Position numbers and translations under genes: made by a program | Notes under the pieces: model-generated | What the model was told of the DNA's origin: nothing | Databases searched by the model: none | What the model saw: the letters and a program-made list of their open reading frames with translations, nothing else | Part shown: positions 25,363-33,202 of the stretch, piece by piece | How the letters are laid out: every line of letters starts with the position of its first letter | How positions within the stretch are numbered: the first letter of the stretch is position 1 | DNA from: Pelomonas sp. Root1444 | GTDB lineage: Bacteria > Pseudomonadota > Gammaproteobacteria > Burkholderiales > Burkholderiaceae_C | Assembly: GCF_001426885.1 (NCBI RefSeq) | Contig: NZ_LMFP01000011.1 | Span: forward strand, 95,017-159,016 | Length of the DNA: 64,000 bases | Reading direction: 5' to 3'

Positions 25363-25824
25363 ATGACCCAACCTTCCACCCGCCCCGTCCGCTGGCTCGC
25401 CGCCGGGTTCCTCGGCCTGGCCGCGCTGGCTGCCGTGCCCGCTGCGCAGGCGACCGACGTCGGCGTGTCCATCGGCTTCAGCCAACCCGGCGTCTATGGC
25501 CGTGTCGACATCGGCCGCTATCCGCAACCGATGCTCATCGCGCCGCAGCCGGTCTTGATCGGCCGGCCGGCCTACCGGGAGCCCGTCTACCTGTGGGTGC
25601 CGGTGGAGCACCGCCGCGACTGGCGCCGCCACTGCTACCACTACGGCGCCTGTGGTGCGCCGGTGTATTTCGTGCAGGACAACTGGTACCGCCAGAACGT
25701 CATCGTCCATCGCGACCATGACGGCTGGCGCCGCGACGAATGGCGCGACCACCGCCATCACGGCCACGGCCACGGCCACGGTCGGGGGCACGGCCATGGC
25801 CATGGGCATGGCCACCGCGACTGA
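25363..25824 (+). CDS. Secreted protein with His-Gly repeat tail
   Basis: A 153-residue exported protein with a signal peptide ending AAQA. The body is rich in Tyr, Pro and Arg (VGVSIGFSQPGVYGRVDIGRYPQP, RDWRRHCYHYGACGAPVYFVQDNWYRQ). From about residue 118 it becomes His-rich and ends in alternating His-Gly (HGHGHGHGRGHGHGHGHGH). Such tails bind Ni, Zn or Cu, so metal handling in the periplasm is plausible. The family is common but uncharacterised in Burkholderiales. AAGGAG precedes the ATG. Confidence 0.7.
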   Translation: MTQPSTRPVRWLAAGFLGLAALAAVPAAQATDVGVSIGFSQPGVYGRVDIGRYPQPMLIAPQPVLIGRPAYREPVYLWVPVEHRRDWRRHCYHYGACGAPVYFVQDNWYRQNVIVHRDHDGWRRDEWRDHRHHGHGHGHGRGHGHGHGHGHRD

Positions 25825-25846
25825 TCCTGCGTTGCCCGTCAAAGAG

Positions 25847-25881
25847 GGCGCGGGAGGCGGTGTCACCACTGCTCCCGCGCC
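25847..25881. terminator. 10-bp stem hairpin after His-rich gene
   Basis: GGCGCGGGAG (25847-25856) and CTCCCGCGCC (25872-25881) are a perfect inverted repeat around a 15-nt loop, 23 bp after the stop. No T run follows. The rest of 25882-26080 holds nothing I can support; it separates convergent genes. Confidence 0.45.
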
Positions 25882-26080
25882 TGTCATCACCGCTTCTGCC
25901 GCAGCCGGAAAGGCCTGGCAGATCGGGCGAGGCGGTCATGCTCGATGCAATGAAGCCCTCGCGGTGATGGCAAGGCAATGATGGGCGACGCCAGCCGCGC
26001 TGCGGTAAGCAGGTATTGCGCCCACCACGAGGCAGCGAACCGCGCGCAGCGTCTGTTACCCAACCCGCGAATTTCGGGCG

Positions 26081-27487
26081 CTAACGCTTGGGCAGCGGAT
26101 AGCTCGCCAGACTCGCGTAACCCTTCGTCGACACGGCCTGCACGCCGAAGATGACGTTGTCCTTGGACACCGGCAGCGTGGCGCGGCCGACCTTGCCCAC
26201 ATCCTTGAACTGCTGCCAGGCGGCCGAGTCGGTGTCGCGCCAGACGACGCGGTAGCTGGCCACCTCGGGGTCGTCGCTGGCCGCCCATTCCAGCGTGGAG
26301 TCGTTCGTCAGCCCGCTGGCGTCCAGCCGCACGCCCCTGGGCGGCGCGGGGGCCCAGGCCAGCGTCGCCAGGCCCGCGAGGTTGGCGCGCGCCACGTCCG
26401 CGACGTAGGGGAAGTCGACGAACTCCGGCAGGTCGCCGTAGACCATGCCGTTTTCCGTGCGGGGGTTCTGGTGCTGGTGGGCGAAGTTCTCGAACGGCTC
26501 GCTGAAACGCACCGCCGCATAGCCGCGCTCCAGGAAGGGGATGTGGTCGCCGCCGCGCAGGTAGCGGTCGCGGCGCTGGATCAACTGCACGGTGAAGCCG
26601 GGCATCGCCGCTTCCGCCGCGGCCTTCAGGTGACGGCCGAGCTGGTGGGTGGGCAAATCCTCGTTGGCCCCCGCCTGCAGCAGCGGCAGCAGCTCGGCCT
26701 GCATCGCGGCAAAAGCCTTCTGGTCGGCCGCGTTGGCCGGGCGGTTGGCGTTGGCCAGCGTCAGCAGCCGCACCAGCGGGTCCAGCCCATCGGCGAACAG
26801 GCGCAGCCGATTCGGGTCGTGCTGGCCCGCGTCGCCGCGCGAGCTGCCGACGATGTCGTTGGTGATCATGGCCTCGACGTTGAGCGCCGAAGCGCGCGCA
26901 TCCCGGGCCCACTGCGCGGCGCCAAGCAGGCCCTGCTCCTCGCCGGGCACGGCCATGAAGACAAGCGTCGCGTCGAACTGGCGCTTGGCCATCACGCAGG
27001 CCAGTTCCATGACGGCCGCCGTGCCCGAGGCGTCGTCGTTGGCGCCGGGCGCTTCGCCCAGTGCGTCCATCACGTCGCTGTTGCGCGAGTCGTAGTGGCC
27101 GCTGACGACCAGCGTGCGCCCCTTGCTGGCGCCGCGGCCCGGCAGCGTCGCGACGACGTTGACCAACTCGGTCGGCTGGTTGACGCGGTTGCCGGCCGGC
27201 TCGATGAAGCTTTGCTCCTCCACCTGCAGCCGTCCGCCGGCCGCCCTGGAGCACGCCGCCAGCTCGGCGGTAATCCAGCGCCGCGCCGCGCCGATGCCAC
27301 GCGTCTCGGAGGCGATGTCGGACAGCGTGTGCCGCGTGCCGAAGCCGACGAGCTTGCGGATGCGCGCCTCGATGCGTGCCGGGCTGACCTCGGCCAGCAT
27401 GGCCTGCAGTTCGTCGGCGGGTAGGGGCTGGGCCTGGGCCGCGACGGCGGACAGCGCCAGGGCGAGAGCGGTGAAGCGAGCTTGCAT
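26081..27487 (-). CDS. Exported M28-family zinc aminopeptidase-like protein
   Basis: A 468-residue protein with a signal peptide (MQARFTALALALSAVAAQA). The metallopeptidase domain shows every M28 zinc segment: H131 in VSGHYDSR, GANDDASGTAAVMELA, the catalytic VPGEEQGLLGA, MITNDIVGSS and the last ligand in GGDHIPFLERGY. Residues about 375-468 form a fibronectin-III-like C-terminal domain (STLEWAASDDPEVASYRVVWR). It probably trims peptides in the periplasm or outside the cell. It is convergent with the His-rich gene and divergent from the EF-G-like gene. Confidence 0.87.
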   Translation of the reverse strand: MQARFTALALALSAVAAQAQPLPADELQAMLAEVSPARIEARIRKLVGFGTRHTLSDIASETRGIGAARRWITAELAACSRAAGGRLQVEEQSFIEPAGNRVNQPTELVNVVATLPGRGASKGRTLVVSGHYDSRNSDVMDALGEAPGANDDASGTAAVMELACVMAKRQFDATLVFMAVPGEEQGLLGAAQWARDARASALNVEAMITNDIVGSSRGDAGQHDPNRLRLFADGLDPLVRLLTLANANRPANAADQKAFAAMQAELLPLLQAGANEDLPTHQLGRHLKAAAEAAMPGFTVQLIQRRDRYLRGGDHIPFLERGYAAVRFSEPFENFAHQHQNPRTENGMVYGDLPEFVDFPYVADVARANLAGLATLAWAPAPPRGVRLDASGLTNDSTLEWAASDDPEVASYRVVWRDTDSAAWQQFKDVGKVGRATLPVSKDNVIFGVQAVSTKGYASLASYPLPKR

Positions 27488-27556
27488 CCGAACGATTCTG
27501 CCCCCTTGCCGCGCCGGCCAGCTTCTTCTACGCTGGCCCCAACCAAGGAGAGTCCG

Positions 27557-29626
27557 ATGAGCGCTGAAAGCCTGGATTCACGAGTGAGCGCGATCCGCAC
27601 GGTCGCGCTGGTCGGCCCGGCCGCGGCCGGCAAGACGCTGTTGCTGGATGCGCTGCTGGCGCATGCCGGCGTCATCCCGCAAGCCGGCAGCATCGAGCGC
27701 GGCAGCACGGTGAGCGACCACGATCCGCTGGAGAAGCGGCTGGGGCACTCCTTGCAATCCAGCCTCGCGCACTTCACACACGGTGGCATCCGCGTGCATG
27801 CCATCGACACGCCCGGCGCGCCGGACTTCGTCGGCCAGGCGCTGCCGGCGCTGGAGGCGGCGGACACGGCCATCGTCGTCATCAATGCGCAGAACGGCAT
27901 CGAGCTGATGGCGCAGCGCCTGCTGACCGCCGCTGGCGAGCGCGGCCTGGCGCGGCTCATCGTCGTCAACAAGATCGATGCGCCGGATGTCGACCTGCCT
28001 GGCCTGCTGGCGCAGATCCGCGAGGTCTTCGGCAGGGAGTGCCTGCCGCTCAACCTGCCCGCCGATGGCAGCCAGCGGGTGGCGGACTGCTTCTTCGCAG
28101 CCTCGGCCGGCCTGGACATCCAGGCCGATTTTTCGTCCGTGGCCGACGCCCACCGGGCGCTGGTGGAGCAGGTCGTGGAGGTCGACGCCGCCTTCGTCGA
28201 CCGCTACCTGACCGACGGCGACGTCGACCCTCGCGAGCTGCACGCGCCGCTGGAACAGGCCCTGCGCGAGGGCCACCTGATCCCGGTCTGCTTCTGTTCG
28301 GCCAAGACCGGCGCGGGCATCGGCGAGCTGCTCTCCGCGATCGAGACGCTGATGCCCAACCCGGCCGAGGGCAACCCGCCGCCCTTCCTGGAAGGCAAGG
28401 GCACCGAGCCGCAGCCCTACCCGGCCCGGCCCGACCCGGCCGCCCATGCGCTGGCGCATGTCTTCAAGATCGTCGCGGACCCCTATCTCGGCAAGATGGG
28501 CGTCATGCGCGTGCACCAGGGCCGCGTGGCCAAGGGCGGCCAGCTGTTCGTGGGCCATGCGCGCAAGCCCATCCGCGTCGGCCATCTCTTCATGCTGCAG
28601 GGTGCCCGGCATGTCGACATCGAGGAGGCGCTGCCCGGTGACCTCTGCGCGATTGCCAAGGTGGAAGACCTCGCCTTCGATGCCGTGCTGCACGACGCCC
28701 AGGAGGACGAGCACATCCACCTGAAGCCGCTGGACTTCCCGACGCCTGTGCATGGGCTGGCCATCAGCCCCGCGCGGCGCGGCGACGAGCAGAAGCTCTG
28801 GGAGGTGCTGAGCCGCCTCGTTGACGAAGACCCCTGCCTGCGCATCGAGCAGGCGGGCGAGACCCACCAGACGCTGGTCTACGGCCTGGGCGAGCTGCAC
28901 CTGCGCCTGCTGCTGGAGCGGCTGCGCGAGCTCTACAACGGCGAGGTCGTCACCGAACCGCCGCGCATCGCCTACCGCGAAACGATTTCGGCGCCTGCCG
29001 AAGGCCACTACCGCCACAAGAAGCAGAGCGGCGGTGCCGGCCAGTTCGGCGAGGTCTACCTGCGCGTGGAGCCGCTGGCGCGCGGCGCTGGCTTCGAGTT
29101 CGTCGACGCGGTCAAGGGCGGCACCATCCCCGGCCAGTTCATGCCAGCGGTCGAGAAGGGCGTGCGCTCGGCGCTGGCCAGCGGCGTCATCGCCGGCTAC
29201 CCGCTCGTCGACCTGCGCGTCGTCGTCTACGACGGCAAGCACCATTCGGTGGACAGCAAGGAGATCGCCTTCGTCACCGCCGGCCGCCGCGCGCTGATCG
29301 AAGCGGTGCGGGAAGCCAAGCCGCTGGTGCTGGAGCCCATCGTGCAGGTCGAGATCACGGCGCCCGAGCACAGCATCGGCGACATCACCGGGGACCTGGC
29401 CTCGCGCCGCGGCCAGGTCAACGGCACGCGCGCCGCCGTGCCGGGCAGCCTGATCGTGCAAGGCCTGGCGCCGCTGGCGGAGCTGGCCAGCTACCAGTCG
29501 CGTCTGAACGCGATCACCGCGGGCGAAGGGCGCTACACGCTCGTGCTGTCGCACTACGAGGCGGTGCCGCCGAACACGCAGGCCGCCCTCGTCGGCGCCT
29601 ACCGGGCGGGCGACGAAGGCGACTGA
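27557..29626 (+). CDS. Elongation factor G-like translational GTPase
   Basis: A 689-residue EF-G paralogue. The G domain has a P-loop GPAAAGKT (20-27), IDTPGAPDF as switch II and VNKIDAP as the guanine-specificity motif. It continues with domain II (HVFKIVADPYLGKMGVMRVHQG), domain III (LGELHLRLLLERL), domain IV (RIAYRETISAPAEGHYRHKKQSGGAGQFGEVYLRV, VDAVKGGTIPGQFMPAVEKGV) and domain V (ITAPEHSIGDITGDLASRRGQV). The divergent P-loop and short switch I set it apart from housekeeping EF-G. Such paralogues are placed in the EF-G-like (FusA2/TetM-like) group with unclear roles. AAGGAGAG precedes the ATG. Confidence 0.87.
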   Translation: MSAESLDSRVSAIRTVALVGPAAAGKTLLLDALLAHAGVIPQAGSIERGSTVSDHDPLEKRLGHSLQSSLAHFTHGGIRVHAIDTPGAPDFVGQALPALEAADTAIVVINAQNGIELMAQRLLTAAGERGLARLIVVNKIDAPDVDLPGLLAQIREVFGRECLPLNLPADGSQRVADCFFAASAGLDIQADFSSVADAHRALVEQVVEVDAAFVDRYLTDGDVDPRELHAPLEQALREGHLIPVCFCSAKTGAGIGELLSAIETLMPNPAEGNPPPFLEGKGTEPQPYPARPDPAAHALAHVFKIVADPYLGKMGVMRVHQGRVAKGGQLFVGHARKPIRVGHLFMLQGARHVDIEEALPGDLCAIAKVEDLAFDAVLHDAQEDEHIHLKPLDFPTPVHGLAISPARRGDEQKLWEVLSRLVDEDPCLRIEQAGETHQTLVYGLGELHLRLLLERLRELYNGEVVTEPPRIAYRETISAPAEGHYRHKKQSGGAGQFGEVYLRVEPLARGAGFEFVDAVKGGTIPGQFMPAVEKGVRSALASGVIAGYPLVDLRVVVYDGKHHSVDSKEIAFVTAGRRALIEAVREAKPLVLEPIVQVEITAPEHSIGDITGDLASRRGQVNGTRAAVPGSLIVQGLAPLAELASYQSRLNAITAGEGRYTLVLSHYEAVPPNTQAALVGAYRAGDEGD

Positions 29627-29629
29627 GGG

Positions 29630-30067
29630 TCAGTGCCCCGCCTTGCCGGCGGTGCCGCTGCCCTTCTTCTTGGCCTGCTGGTCCTTGTCGATCTCGGTCT
29701 CGGTGTGCATCACGCACAGCCATTCGCCGTCCTTGCGCATCCACACCGACGAGTCGGCCATTTCCTGTTCGACCTCCTTGGTGTCGCCGCGCTGGGCGAT
29801 CGCCTGCTTGACGCGGTAAGTCAGCACGGCCGTGTCCTCGCTGGGGTGCATGACCTGCATGTCGCTGAGCTTGAAGGACTTGATGACCATGCCGCCCTTC
29901 TCGGCCATCTCGCGGTACTGGGCGTGGTCGAACTGCATCGCGCCGTGCGAACTCACCATCAGCGAGGGTTCGTTCAACATCGAGAGCGCGGTGTCCGTGT
30001 CCTCGTCCACCATGGATTGCCAGAACTTCTTTTCCAGTGCGATGAGCGTGTTGTCGGCAGTGCGCAT
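29630..30067 (-). CDS. NTF2/SnoaL-like nuclear-transport-factor-fold protein
   Basis: A 145-residue protein: an N-terminal helix (ADNTLIALEKKFWQSMVDEDTDTALSMLNEPSLMVSSHG) followed by the strands MQVMHPSEDTAVLTYRVKQAIAQRGD and MADSSVWMRKDGEWLCVMHTETEID. This is the DUF4440/SnoaL cone fold. These proteins bind small ligands or act as isomerases or lyases; the substrate is unknown. The ATG at 30067 is preferred over one at 30136 because GGAGATTGAC precedes it. It ends 3 bp from the convergent EF-G-like stop. Confidence 0.75.
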   Translation of the reverse strand: MRTADNTLIALEKKFWQSMVDEDTDTALSMLNEPSLMVSSHGAMQFDHAQYREMAEKGGMVIKSFKLSDMQVMHPSEDTAVLTYRVKQAIAQRGDTKEVEQEMADSSVWMRKDGEWLCVMHTETEIDKDQQAKKKGSGTAGKAGH

Positions 30068-30120
30068 GTCAATCTCCTGACGGCCTAAAACCTGAATATG
30101 GGCGCCAGGCCCGGCGGGGT

Positions 30121-30163
30121 CCGTAGGAAATCTCATCGGGTGCCAGTGGGAACCCTCCTACGG
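30121..30163. promoter_or_regulatory. CCGTAGGA / TCCTACGG inverted repeat in divergent promoter region
   Basis: CCGTAGGA (30121-30128) and TCCTACGG (30156-30163) are exact reverse complements with a 27-bp spacer. They lie between the divergent NTF2-like and HTH genes and are candidate half-sites of a regulator. The arrangement could alternatively be a hairpin. Confidence 0.4.
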
Positions 30164-30200
30164 GCGCCTGCAGAGCAAGACGCATTTATCATTGCAGCCC

Positions 30201-30785
30201 ATGCCCAGCGCCCCCCGCGACGTCGCGCAGATCCGATTGGACAACGCGATGCGCCTGTTCGAAGAGTTCGTCAGCGCCACCGTCAAACACGCCGATGCGG
30301 CCACCTTGCGTGGCCTGGAGCGGCGTTTCGCCGAGCGGCTGCAGATCCAGCCCAGCTACTGGAGCCAGATCAAGGGCCGCTCGCGCCAGATCGGAGAGCG
30401 GCTTGCACGGCAGTTCGAGCAGCTCTGCCACAAGCCGCCGGGCTGGATGGACCTGGAGCACGGCACCCGCGCCGCGACGCCGGCCTCGTCCATGGCCGCG
30501 GCCTTTGCCCCGGTCGCGGCGCCCGCCACGGTGGACGCGTCGCCGAGCACCCCGCAGGACGACGACGAGCGCTTCATCGTCGGCCTGGTGCTGACCTACT
30601 ACCGCCGCCACCCGCAGCGCGCCCGCACGCGGCTGCTGGACCTGCTGGGCGAGGTGCTCACGCCCGAACCCGCCGCAGCACCGCGACCGGTGGCCAAGAC
30701 CCCGCCCCCCAGCCCGCAGGCAGAGCTGGACGAGTGGCGCAAGCTGCAGTCGCACATCGCGCCGCTCAAGCCCAAGAAGCGCTGA
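30201..30785 (+). CDS. Helix-turn-helix (Cro/CI-like) DNA-binding protein
   Basis: A 194-residue protein. Residues about 8-75 (RLDNAMRLFEEFVSATVKHADAATLRGLERRFAERLQIQPSYWSQIKGRSRQIGERLARQFEQLC) have the length and pattern of a repressor-type HTH, with the recognition helix near IQPSYWSQIKGRSR. A Pro/Ala-rich linker leads to a short helical domain (DDDERFIVGLVLTYYRRHPQRARTRLLDLLGEVL) and a basic end. TATCAT at 30187-30192 lies only 9 bp before the ATG, so the message may be nearly leaderless. It may bind the paired TTGCGCAA palindromes downstream; that is inference. Confidence 0.65.
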   Translation: MPSAPRDVAQIRLDNAMRLFEEFVSATVKHADAATLRGLERRFAERLQIQPSYWSQIKGRSRQIGERLARQFEQLCHKPPGWMDLEHGTRAATPASSMAAAFAPVAAPATVDASPSTPQDDDERFIVGLVLTYYRRHPQRARTRLLDLLGEVLTPEPAAAPRPVAKTPPPSPQAELDEWRKLQSHIAPLKPKKR

Positions 30786-30846
30786 CCGCCAACCGCGCCC
30801 CTGACCGGGCGCCTCCCGCACGTTAGGGGTGTTGGATAAAAGCTGC

Positions 30847-30882
30847 TTGCGCAAGAGAAACGTTTGTTTATCATTTGCGCAA
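30847..30882 (+). promoter_or_regulatory. Promoter with two TTGCGCAA palindromes overlapping -35 and transcription start
   Basis: TTGCGC (30847-30852), a 16-bp spacer and TATCAT (30869-30874) form a good sigma-70 promoter in an AT-rich island. The perfect palindrome TTGCGCAA occurs twice, at 30847-30854 over the -35 and at 30875-30882 directly after the -10, a classical repressor layout. The expected transcript would have a leader of about 185 nt before the small gene at 31067. I see no other feature in that leader (30883-31066). Confidence 0.6.
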
Positions 30883-31066
30883 GTCGTGCTGCTGAAGTCC
30901 CGCGCACACGGCGAGGTCGCACACCCCAATAGCCCCTGACCGCCCGGCCCGCTCGTCTCGACGCACAAGCCCCGGGCACTCCCTCCATCGTCCGCAAACG
31001 CAAAGCCCTCACGGGCCGAGCCGCTGCATTGCCCGCCGCCTTGCGCGGCCCCTACCGGAGCTTTCC

Positions 31067-31258
31067 ATGCCCCAGTTCACCTCTCCCCGTCCGATGCAGA
31101 TCAAGGCACTCAAGCCGCGCAATCCGCTGGTGGCACCGGCCCTGAAACGCCAGGCCGGCCGGCACCAGAGCGCCACCGACGCCCATGCCCAGCGCCAGCA
31201 AGCCCGCCTCGAACTGCGACGCCTGCTGCGCGACCGCTTCCCCGACGAAAGCCCCTGA
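31067..31258 (+). CDS. Small basic protein, 63 aa
   Basis: No family recognised. It is Arg/Gln-rich (MPQFTSPRPMQIKALKPRNPLVAPALKRQAG...), with a helical second half (DAHAQRQQARLELRRLLRDRF). GGAG 6 bp before the ATG is a clear ribosome site, and the palindrome-flanked promoter lies upstream. The basic charge would suit nucleic-acid or ribosome binding, but nothing proves it. Confidence 0.5.
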   Translation: MPQFTSPRPMQIKALKPRNPLVAPALKRQAGRHQSATDAHAQRQQARLELRRLLRDRFPDESP

Positions 31259-31324
31259 CACCCGTGCCGCCGCCCGCCCCTCATCCATGTCATGAGGGCC
31301 GGCCAGGCGCCCAAGGAGACCCTC

Positions 31325-31564
31325 ATGAGATTGATCGAGTTGCGCGGCCCCGACGCCGCCGAAACCTACCAGGCCTGGGCCCTGCGCTGGACCCGCCTGA
31401 AGCGCGCGGCACGCGCCATCCGGCTGGTGTTCTCGCCCGCCTACCGTAGGCGCCGCCGCGCCCGCAGCCAGCTGGAGTTCTACGCCGAGGCCGGCGCGCC
31501 CGAAGGGGCGCTCTATGTCGACGGCCAGCTCGTCGCCCAGCTGGACGGCATCCGCAGACTGTGA
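31325..31564 (+). CDS. Small hypothetical protein, 79 aa
   Basis: No family recognised. The product (MRLIELRGPDAAETYQAWALRWTRLKRAARAIRLVFSPAY...) has a basic amphipathic helix and a short beta-rich end (ALYVDGQLVAQLDG). AAGGAGACCCTC before ATG 31325 supports that start over the in-frame one at 31292. A CCCTCAT/ATGAGGG hairpin (31278-31298) lies between it and the small basic gene upstream, with which it is probably co-transcribed. Confidence 0.5.
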   Translation: MRLIELRGPDAAETYQAWALRWTRLKRAARAIRLVFSPAYRRRRRARSQLEFYAEAGAPEGALYVDGQLVAQLDGIRRL

Positions 31565-31629
31565 ACTGAGCCGCAAAACGGGGTCGCATGCGAAGACCAT
31601 GCAATCCCGCATCGGCCTAGCATCGGGCC

Positions 31630-32472
31630 ATGTCCGACCGCCTGCGCCTGACCGCCCCGCTGCCCACGCTCGACGCCTGGGTCGACGCCTTCGCCCGCGC
31701 GGAGATCCCGGTGCTGGCCGAGACGGCCGAGTCGCTGGAGCACATGCGCGCGACCGAGGACGACGTCGATGCGAACGGCCTGGGCGAGATGATCGCGTCC
31801 GACCCGTTGATGACGCTGAAGGTGCTGGCCCATGCCCACACGCTCAGGCGCGGCAGCAGCACCGGCCTGCGGGCCGCGCCCGAGACTGTCACCGGCGCGC
31901 TGGTGCTGATGGGCATCACGCCGTTCTTCCGTGCCTTCGGCCCGCAGCCGACGCTGGAGGACGTGCTGTCGGACCACGAGGCCGCGCTGCTGGGCCTGTC
32001 GCGCGTCCTGCAACGCGCCGAGCGCGCCTCGCGCTACGCGCTGGCCTTCGCGGCCCATCGCGCCGACCCCGATGCCGCCATCCTGCACAGTGCCGCGCTG
32101 CTGCACGACTTCGCGGAGATGCTGCTGTGGGTGCATGCGCCGGATCTGGCATTGCAGATCGCCGCGCTGCAGGAGGCCGACCGCCAGCTGCGCAGCAACG
32201 CGGCCCAGCGCCAGGTGCTGGGCATCGAGCTGGCCGACCTGGAGCAGGCCCTGATGAAGCGCTGGCAGCTGCCGGAGCTGCTGACGCGCATCACCAACGA
32301 CAAGCATGAGCGCGATCCGCAGGTGCGCTGCGTCTACCTGGCCGTGCGCCTGGCGCGGCACACGGCCCGGGGCTGGGACGACGCCGCCGTGCCGGACGAC
32401 CTGCACGACATCGCCGAGCTGCTCAACCTCAGCGAGTCGCACGCCCTCAAGCTACTTCACGAATTCGACTGA
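31630..32472 (+). CDS. HDOD-domain signalling protein
   Basis: A 280-residue cytoplasmic protein made of one HDOD domain (a catalytically inactive HD-type helical bundle). Segments: PVLAETAESLEHM, MIASDPLMTLKVLAHAHTLR, VTGALVLMGITPFFRAFG and the inner HSAALLHDFAEMLLWVHAPDLALQI. HDOD proteins usually act as scaffolds in cyclic-di-GMP, motility or stress pathways. It stands alone and overlaps the convergent PEP-CTERM gene by 16 nt. Confidence 0.82.
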   Translation: MSDRLRLTAPLPTLDAWVDAFARAEIPVLAETAESLEHMRATEDDVDANGLGEMIASDPLMTLKVLAHAHTLRRGSSTGLRAAPETVTGALVLMGITPFFRAFGPQPTLEDVLSDHEAALLGLSRVLQRAERASRYALAFAAHRADPDAAILHSAALLHDFAEMLLWVHAPDLALQIAALQEADRQLRSNAAQRQVLGIELADLEQALMKRWQLPELLTRITNDKHERDPQVRCVYLAVRLARHTARGWDDAAVPDDLHDIAELLNLSESHALKLLHEFD

Positions 32473-33098
32473 CGGCGGCGGCGCCAGGCCACCAGCCCGC
32501 CCAGCCCCAGCAGGCTCAGCACGGCCGTGCTCGGCTCGGGCACCGGGGTGGCGGTGAAGTTGGCGTTGTCGGGCGCGAAGTCCGCAATGGCGGTGAAGCC
32601 GGCGAAGGCGCTGTCGCGCGGCCACAGGTTCCAGGTGTAGTCCAGCTTGTTGGCAAAGCCGGTGCTCGGCAGCAGGCTGCCGCTGACGGTGGCCGTGATG
32701 GTGTTGCCACTGAGCATGACCGAACCGCCCGGCAATGCGCCGGCACCGGCCACGGTACCCGTGCCGTCGGGGCGCAGCAGGATGACGCGGTCGAAGCGCA
32801 CGCCGGTGATGCCGTTGGCCGCGAAACCGGCCGCGCCCGCGCCGCGGTTGACGCCCCAGACGTACAGGCCGGTGGCCGTGCTGCCGACGGCGCCGCTCAT
32901 CGTCGCGGTCAGCGTGAAGACGTCGGTGCCGGCGTTGTAGAAGACGCTGGCGCCCAGCACGTCCAGGTCGGTGCTGGCGCTGCTGCCGGCGAACGTGGCC
33001 AGGAAGTCGCCGGGGCGGTCGGTGATGCCGTCGAGGGCGTGGCTGGCCAGCGGCAGCGCGAGCAGCGTGGCGGCGGACAGGGAGGCGAGAAGGCGCAT
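32457..33098 (-). CDS. PEP-CTERM sorting domain protein
   Basis: A 213-residue exported protein: signal peptide (MRLLASLSAATLLALPLASHA), an all-beta body (FYNAGTDVFTLTATMSGAVGS, VRFDRVILLRPDGTG, GNTITATVSGSLLPSTGF) and the exosortase signal VPEPSTAVLSLLGLGGLVAWRRRR. Presumably displayed on the surface or released after exosortase cleavage. The ECF sigma gene lies 104 bp upstream on the same strand. CCCCCTAG (33186-33193) sits between them. Confidence 0.8.
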   Translation of the reverse strand: MRLLASLSAATLLALPLASHALDGITDRPGDFLATFAGSSASTDLDVLGASVFYNAGTDVFTLTATMSGAVGSTATGLYVWGVNRGAGAAGFAANGITGVRFDRVILLRPDGTGTVAGAGALPGGSVMLSGNTITATVSGSLLPSTGFANKLDYTWNLWPRDSAFAGFTAIADFAPDNANFTATPVPEPSTAVLSLLGLGGLVAWRRRRQSNS

Positions 33099-33202
33099 GC
33101 GGAACTCCTGGTTGGGGTGGTGGCTGGATGGCGGCCGTGATGGCCCGCCTTGGATGGACGGCTGGCGTGGCGGGCTATTCCCGCACCCCCTAGAAGCAAG
33201 GC

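Noticed and set aside
30883-31066. A riboswitch in the long leader before the 63-residue gene
   Set aside because: No known aptamer core or strong conserved stem could be recognised. Length alone is not enough.
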